Positions 60,479-64,000 of a stretch of DNA of 64,000 nt are shown here, one piece after another. Below the pieces are notes generated by a model. The model was not told where the DNA came from, made no database searches, and saw only the letters and a list, made by a program, of their open reading frames with translations. Numbering within the stretch: position 1 is the first letter of the stretch; every line of letters starts with the position of its first letter. The DNA comes from DATBGZ01 sp963803115. GTDB lineage: Bacteria > Actinomycetota > Actinomycetes > Mycobacteriales > Micromonosporaceae. The translations under genes were made by a program, and so were the position numbers. The stretch spans positions 124,001 to 188,000 of the forward strand of contig CAWDLN010000003.1 of NCBI GenBank assembly GCA_963803115.1, in the 5' to 3' direction.

Positions 60479-61662
60479 CTCGAGGCTCCGTCGGCGCCGA
60501 GGATGTCCAGATCCTGGATCAGCGAGTTGGTCAGCGTGCGTCCGTCGGCCTGCACCCGACGCAGATACCACTTCTGCACCGGGGAGTGCTGCGTGGAGAA
60601 CTGCCAATCGCCGCGGGGGCTGTCGATCAGGCCGATCGCGCCGATGGCGGCGTTGACGTCCGCCGGGCCCGGATTGCTCCCGGTTGCGGCAATCGCTTTG
60701 TCCAGCAGATGCGCGGCATCCCACGACGTCATCGCGTAAGTGGTCGGCAAACTGTTGTGTGCCGCGCGCCAGGCATCGACGAAACGCCGGTTGCTCGGAT
60801 TGTCAAGGTCCGGTGCGTAGTTGAGGACCGTACGCACGCCCACCGCAGCCCTTCCTTGGGCAGCGAGAACGCGGCCCTCGGTGAGGAATCCGGTACCGAA
60901 CAGGGGTAGGTCCCGGGCATCGGACTGTGCGTATTGCTGGACGAAGCTGGTTGCTTCCGCTCCGATGTAGAAGGCGTAGACGGCCTTCGCACCACTTGCC
61001 TTCGCCTGCGTGAGATATGGCAGGAAGCTGGTGGAACCAGTGAACAGCGGTGTCCGCCCAACGTTCGCGAGTGTCCCGCCACCACTGAGAAATGCATCGA
61101 CGAATCCCGCAACATTGGCCCGCCCGCCTTGGTTGTCGACTGCCATCGTCCACACCGGACCGTCCACCTCTACCCGCAGGTAGGCCGCCAGGGCCCGGCC
61201 CGGTTCGTTCGGAAGAAAGCTGGTACTCCAAACCGCCTGGGCGTCATCGAGCTCCGGAAACCCGTTGGAGCTGATGAGCGGCGCCCCCTTTGCGCGCAGC
61301 GTCGGCAGCAACGACACGACCGTCTGCTCATTGGTGACACCCGCAACGGCCAGGACGTCGGTACTGTCGAGGGTTCTCGCCGCGGCCGAGAGCGCATCGG
61401 GGCTGGCGTCGGACTCGTCCAGCACGACCAGATCCACTGGGTGGCCGCCTAGCTGACCGCCGCGCGAGTTGAGGTACAACGAGAACCCGTCCCGCATGTC
61501 CTCGCCAATGGCTCGATAGGCACCCGTGAGGGAAGCGACAAAGCCAATCGTGATCCGGCTGTTCCGGTCCGCCGAGGAATCGCTCGTACAGCCGGCCGCC
61601 ATGAATGCGATGCACACGACGGCGAGTGCGACGGTGGGCGGCCTGCAGTTGTGGTCGTGCAT
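60475..61662 (-). CDS. Second substrate-binding lipoprotein
   Basis: A 395-residue paralogue-type binding protein. The signal ends in AFMAAGC, a good lipobox. The mature part reads ITIGFVASLTGAYRAIGEDM, GFSLYLNSRGGQLGGHPVDL, VLAVAGVTNEQTVVSLLPTL, FLPNEPGRALAAYLRVEVDG and AVYAFYIGAEATSFVQQYAQ, the type 1 periplasmic fold. ATG 61662 follows AGGAG. It lies 28 bp after the roadblock gene in the same direction and is coupled to the next lipoprotein gene, giving kinase-roadblock-SBP-SBP in one likely operon. Confidence 0.87.
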   Translation of the reverse strand: MHDHNCRPPTVALAVVCIAFMAAGCTSDSSADRNSRITIGFVASLTGAYRAIGEDMRDGFSLYLNSRGGQLGGHPVDLVVLDESDASPDALSAAARTLDSTDVLAVAGVTNEQTVVSLLPTLRAKGAPLISSNGFPELDDAQAVWSTSFLPNEPGRALAAYLRVEVDGPVWTMAVDNQGGRANVAGFVDAFLSGGGTLANVGRTPLFTGSTSFLPYLTQAKASGAKAVYAFYIGAEATSFVQQYAQSDARDLPLFGTGFLTEGRVLAAQGRAAVGVRTVLNYAPDLDNPSNRRFVDAWRAAHNSLPTTYAMTSWDAAHLLDKAIAATGSNPGPADVNAAIGAIGLIDSPRGDWQFSTQHSPVQKWYLRRVQADGRTLTNSLIQDLDILGADGASR

Positions 61663-61690
61663 ACATGCTCCTACGACGGATGAGACGTGG

Positions 61691-62101
61691 CTACGTTGAG
61701 GCGAACAGGTCGAATCTCCGGTCAGGCGTGATGGCGTGACCGACGCGGTTGATGAGCTCCGCCATCTCGAACGACACCAGAGCGAGATCGCTACCCCGCC
61801 CCGCCAACGCGAGCAGTGATGCACCGGTGGAAACAGCCATCGACAATACAAAGCCCTGCTCGAGTTCAGTGACATTGTTGATGACCGCGCCTGCCTCCAG
61901 ACATCGGGCGGTGCCACCGACCAGACCGATCAGGCCCGCTGCAAACGCGGCGAGTTGATCGGCCCGATCTTGTGGAAGGCCAGGCGTCGCGGCCACGAGG
62001 ATCCCATCCGATGACACCGCTATCGCGTGTTGAACGTGCGGTGCGCACCGATGCATAAAGTCGTTCAACAGGAAATCGAGATTGACCATGGCTTGGTTCA
62101 A
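61691..62101 (-). CDS. Roadblock/LC7 domain protein (CvnB-like)
   Basis: A 136-residue roadblock protein. NLDFLLNDFMHRCAPHVQHA, AIAVSSDGILVAATPGLPQD and RADQLAAFAAGLIGLVGGTA match the CvnB (RarB) proteins of Streptomyces conservons, which assemble with a kinase-like CvnA, a DUF742 CvnC and a Ras-like GTPase CvnD. TTG 62101 is preferred over ATG 62089 because AGGAG lies 5 bases before the TTG, overlapping the kinase stop. CvnC and CvnD are absent downstream, where two lipoprotein genes sit instead. Confidence 0.9.
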   Translation of the reverse strand: MNQAMVNLDFLLNDFMHRCAPHVQHAIAVSSDGILVAATPGLPQDRADQLAAFAAGLIGLVGGTARCLEAGAVINNVTELEQGFVLSMAVSTGASLLALAGRGSDLALVSFEMAELINRVGHAITPDRRFDLFAST

Positions 62102-62109
62102 CGGTTCTC

Positions 62110-64000
62110 CTACGGGGTCGGTGGTGCCGTCGCTTCGGCGCTGCGTTGCGCGGGAAATCTGTACCCGGGCGACCCAGCACCGTTGGCATGACGTGCACGA
62201 CTCAGTGCATTGCCATGTGCAAAGGCGGCCAGCGAGGTCGCAACGACGGCAGGATCGCGATAATCGACGGCGCCTACACCTTCATTTCCATCGGGGACTG
62301 CGCCGGGCACGAGGTTCGCCATCGGTGGCCGTCGCGGTAGCCCTGTGTGTGTGATCCGGTCCCGATCCGGTGTCGCCGCGTACGAGGCGGCCTGTGCCGC
62401 CGCGGTCCAGCCGGCGTCCGCGACGCCGCGTACGGGTCTAGCCGCGCCGGCAGCAACGCCGCGCTGTTGGAACCAGGAGAAGTTGGCTGCAACTCGGAGA
62501 TGCGTGTGCGGGTTGGCCTGCACCATCTGTGGCCAGTCGGTCCGATAGGGAGACGGCCGGTTCGACTGACGGGTTTCCGGATCAGCGGATGGCGGCGCAT
62601 ACCCCGGCACTTCGCATACCTCGCGCGGCACGCTGACGTGGGCGATGGTTCCTACCGGAGAGCCGGGTGTGAGGCGAACCTGTACGTCGTGCCGCGCCGC
62701 GATGTGGGCCACAACCGTGAGTCCCATGGACCGGACCGCGGAGACATCGATCGCTGGCGGGGTGGCAAGCAGATGGTTGAACCGTTCGAGCCGCCGCGCC
62801 GGAATGCCGACGCCCGAATCCCGGACCTGGATCACAAGACAGCCATTCGAGATCCCCGCGATGACGTCGACGAATGAGTCTGGCTGGGAGAAGTGCGTGG
62901 CGTTGTCGAGGAGTTCTGCGAGAAGGTTGGTCAAGTCGTGAACCGCTGGTCCGCGCACGAAGATCGGAGTATGCATGGCTGCAGAGCGTATGCGTTGATA
63001 TTGTTCGATCTTCGACTGAGCGCCTCGGAATACCATGTCCAGCGCAACGTCGGCGGCATCGACCCGGCTCGCCGTGTGGCCGCCCATGATCAGCAGGTTG
63101 TCGTTGTATCGGCCCATTCGCGTGGCTAGCTGGTCCAGGCGGAACAGGGCCGCTAGTCGGTCCGGATCGTCCTCGCCCCGTTCGGCTCCATCGAGTTCGC
63201 GGATAAGTCCTCCCACGAGTCGCTGGTTGCGTCGGGCCAGATGCAGGAGTATCTGACTCAGGCCCGCGCGCATGTTCGCCAGATCCGCGGCCGTAATGAT
63301 GGCCTGCCGGTGGACTGCCACAAACGCCTGGCTCACGTCGGTGATCTCGTCGCTCCCGGCGTCCGTCATCGGCGCCTCAGCCTGATTGGCGAATGCATCC
63401 GGATCGATGGTCTCGGGTCCGATACCCCTTAGCTTCTCGACCGTCTGCGGAAGACTGACGAAGGCGGTGACGCGCGCCGCGCCGGCCAGTGCGCGCAGGC
63501 GGCGGATCATCGAACGACTCTGTCCGATCGCCAAGACCACGGCGAGCATCAGCGCCACGACCACGACGGCAGCCTCGGCGACGACCCAGGCGAGCTTGTC
63601 GCCATACACCTGGTCGACCTCAGCCCGGATTGACTCGTCGACCTGTCGCTCGACCTGATGCAACCGTGCGATCTGCTCCCGGGTTGCGGCGATCCACCGA
63701 GTAGTGTCCAGCGACAGGGATGTCCCGACGAGAGCCCGTGCGACCTGGTCCTCGAGCCCTTGCGCCGCCTGAACATCCGGTCCAGTCAACGCGTGATCGA
63801 GCCAGTCCTGCCACTCGGTCGGCGCCAGTTCGTCGAAGAATGTCATTGCCTCGCGATAGCCCGCTCGGGTGCTCATGATTGCCTGTTGGTCTGCCGGAGT
63901 AGTGGCGCCACCGGTCGCAATGGCCCGAAGTACCTCGACTTGGAGACGAGCCGAATACTCCGTGGCCCTGGATAGTGCGCCGGCCGCACGGATCTCACCG
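62110..64000 (-). CDS. Nitrate-sensing-type sensor kinase (CvnA-like), 5' end cut by window
   Basis: About 629 residues are visible; the frame is open to the window edge, so the start is outside. The visible N-terminal part (WLDHALTGPDVQAAQGLEDQ and nearby) is NIT/chemoreceptor-type sensing sequence. A membrane helix (VAEAAVVVVALMLAVVLAIG) and HAMP follow. The dimerisation helix reads LFRLDQLATRMGRYNDNLL, where relatives usually have LDHLATRM, so the His is Gln here. The HATPase has LLDNATHFSQPDSFVDV, RDSGVGIPARRLERFN, and MGLTVVAHIAARHDVQVRL. A Pro-rich tail ends in SAEATAPPTP. It is coupled to the roadblock gene by 9 bp. Confidence 0.88.
   Translation of the reverse strand, partial: GEIRAAGALSRATEYSARLQVEVLRAIATGGATTPADQQAIMSTRAGYREAMTFFDELAPTEWQDWLDHALTGPDVQAAQGLEDQVARALVGTSLSLDTTRWIAATREQIARLHQVERQVDESIRAEVDQVYGDKLAWVVAEAAVVVVALMLAVVLAIGQSRSMIRRLRALAGAARVTAFVSLPQTVEKLRGIGPETIDPDAFANQAEAPMTDAGSDEITDVSQAFVAVHRQAIITAADLANMRAGLSQILLHLARRNQRLVGGLIRELDGAERGEDDPDRLAALFRLDQLATRMGRYNDNLLIMGGHTASRVDAADVALDMVFRGAQSKIEQYQRIRSAAMHTPIFVRGPAVHDLTNLLAELLDNATHFSQPDSFVDVIAGISNGCLVIQVRDSGVGIPARRLERFNHLLATPPAIDVSAVRSMGLTVVAHIAARHDVQVRLTPGSPVGTIAHVSVPREVCEVPGYAPPSADPETRQSNRPSPYRTDWPQMVQANPHTHLRVAANFSWFQQRGVAAGAARPVRGVADAGWTAAAQAASYAATPDRDRITHTGLPRRPPMANLVPGAVPDGNEGVGAVDYRDPAVVATSLAAFAHGNALSRARHANGAGSPGYRFPAQRSAEATAPPTP

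Overview
This 64 kb window is a high-GC actinobacterial chromosome segment. Family-level signs (FtsZ sequence, the mur/fts gene order, the dnaE-his linkage, many GTG starts, and leaderless promoters of the form TANNNT-N7-GTG) point to a relative of Micromonospora or Actinoplanes (Micromonosporaceae). That placement is inference; no 16S gene lies here. The window starts inside mraZ and ends inside a sensor kinase gene.

Bases 1-23461 are the division and cell-wall (dcw) cluster: mraZ, rsmH, ftsL-like, ftsI, [CBS protein and a DUF4062-STAND ATPase], murE, murF, mraY, murD, ftsW, murG, murC, ftsQ, ftsZ, a frameshifted yggS, sepF, yggT, divIVA and a small metal-site-like membrane protein. Together they make lipid II, polymerise it at the septum and place the Z-ring. 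A defence-type STAND ATPase gene separates ftsI from murE, and murE carries its own leaderless promoter just after it. The usual pgeF gene between ftsZ and yggS is absent.

Bases 23502-35651 hold housekeeping and conserved genes: DUF167, a K+/H+ antiporter, a DksA/TraR zinc-finger protein with a very long histone-H1-like Lys/Ala/Pro domain, lspA, rluD, a conserved membrane protein, a Uma2-type PD-(D/E)XK protein, a MinD/ParA-like ATPase, a TsaA/TrmO tRNA methyltransferase and dnaE.

Bases 35730-40280 are accessory: a SEC-C protein, the wreck of a NACHT/AAA-WD40 gene, an intact Phd/YefM antitoxin beside a broken VapC toxin, and a membrane protein.

Bases 40240-56232 hold a LON-domain protein and the histidine operon (hisD-C-B, 55-aa membrane protein, hisH, membrane protein, priA/hisA, ridA ... 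hisF, DUF5655). Between ridA and hisF, on the opposite strand, sits a complete four-gene type II Wadjet (JetABCD/EptABCD) anti-plasmid SMC system, with 4-, 1- and 4-bp overlaps. hisF has its own leaderless promoter.

Bases 56480-64000 hold a frameshifted QuiC-like dehydroshikimate dehydratase fused to an extra TIM barrel and preceded by an operator-like dyad. Then, on the minus strand, come a conservon-like sensor kinase and roadblock protein, followed not by the DUF742 and GTPase partners but by two lipoprotein ligand-binding proteins.

The main results are the Wadjet island splitting his, the STAND ATPase splitting dcw, a local graveyard of conflict-system genes, the atypical conservon, and a consistent leaderless promoter pattern that resolves several start codons.
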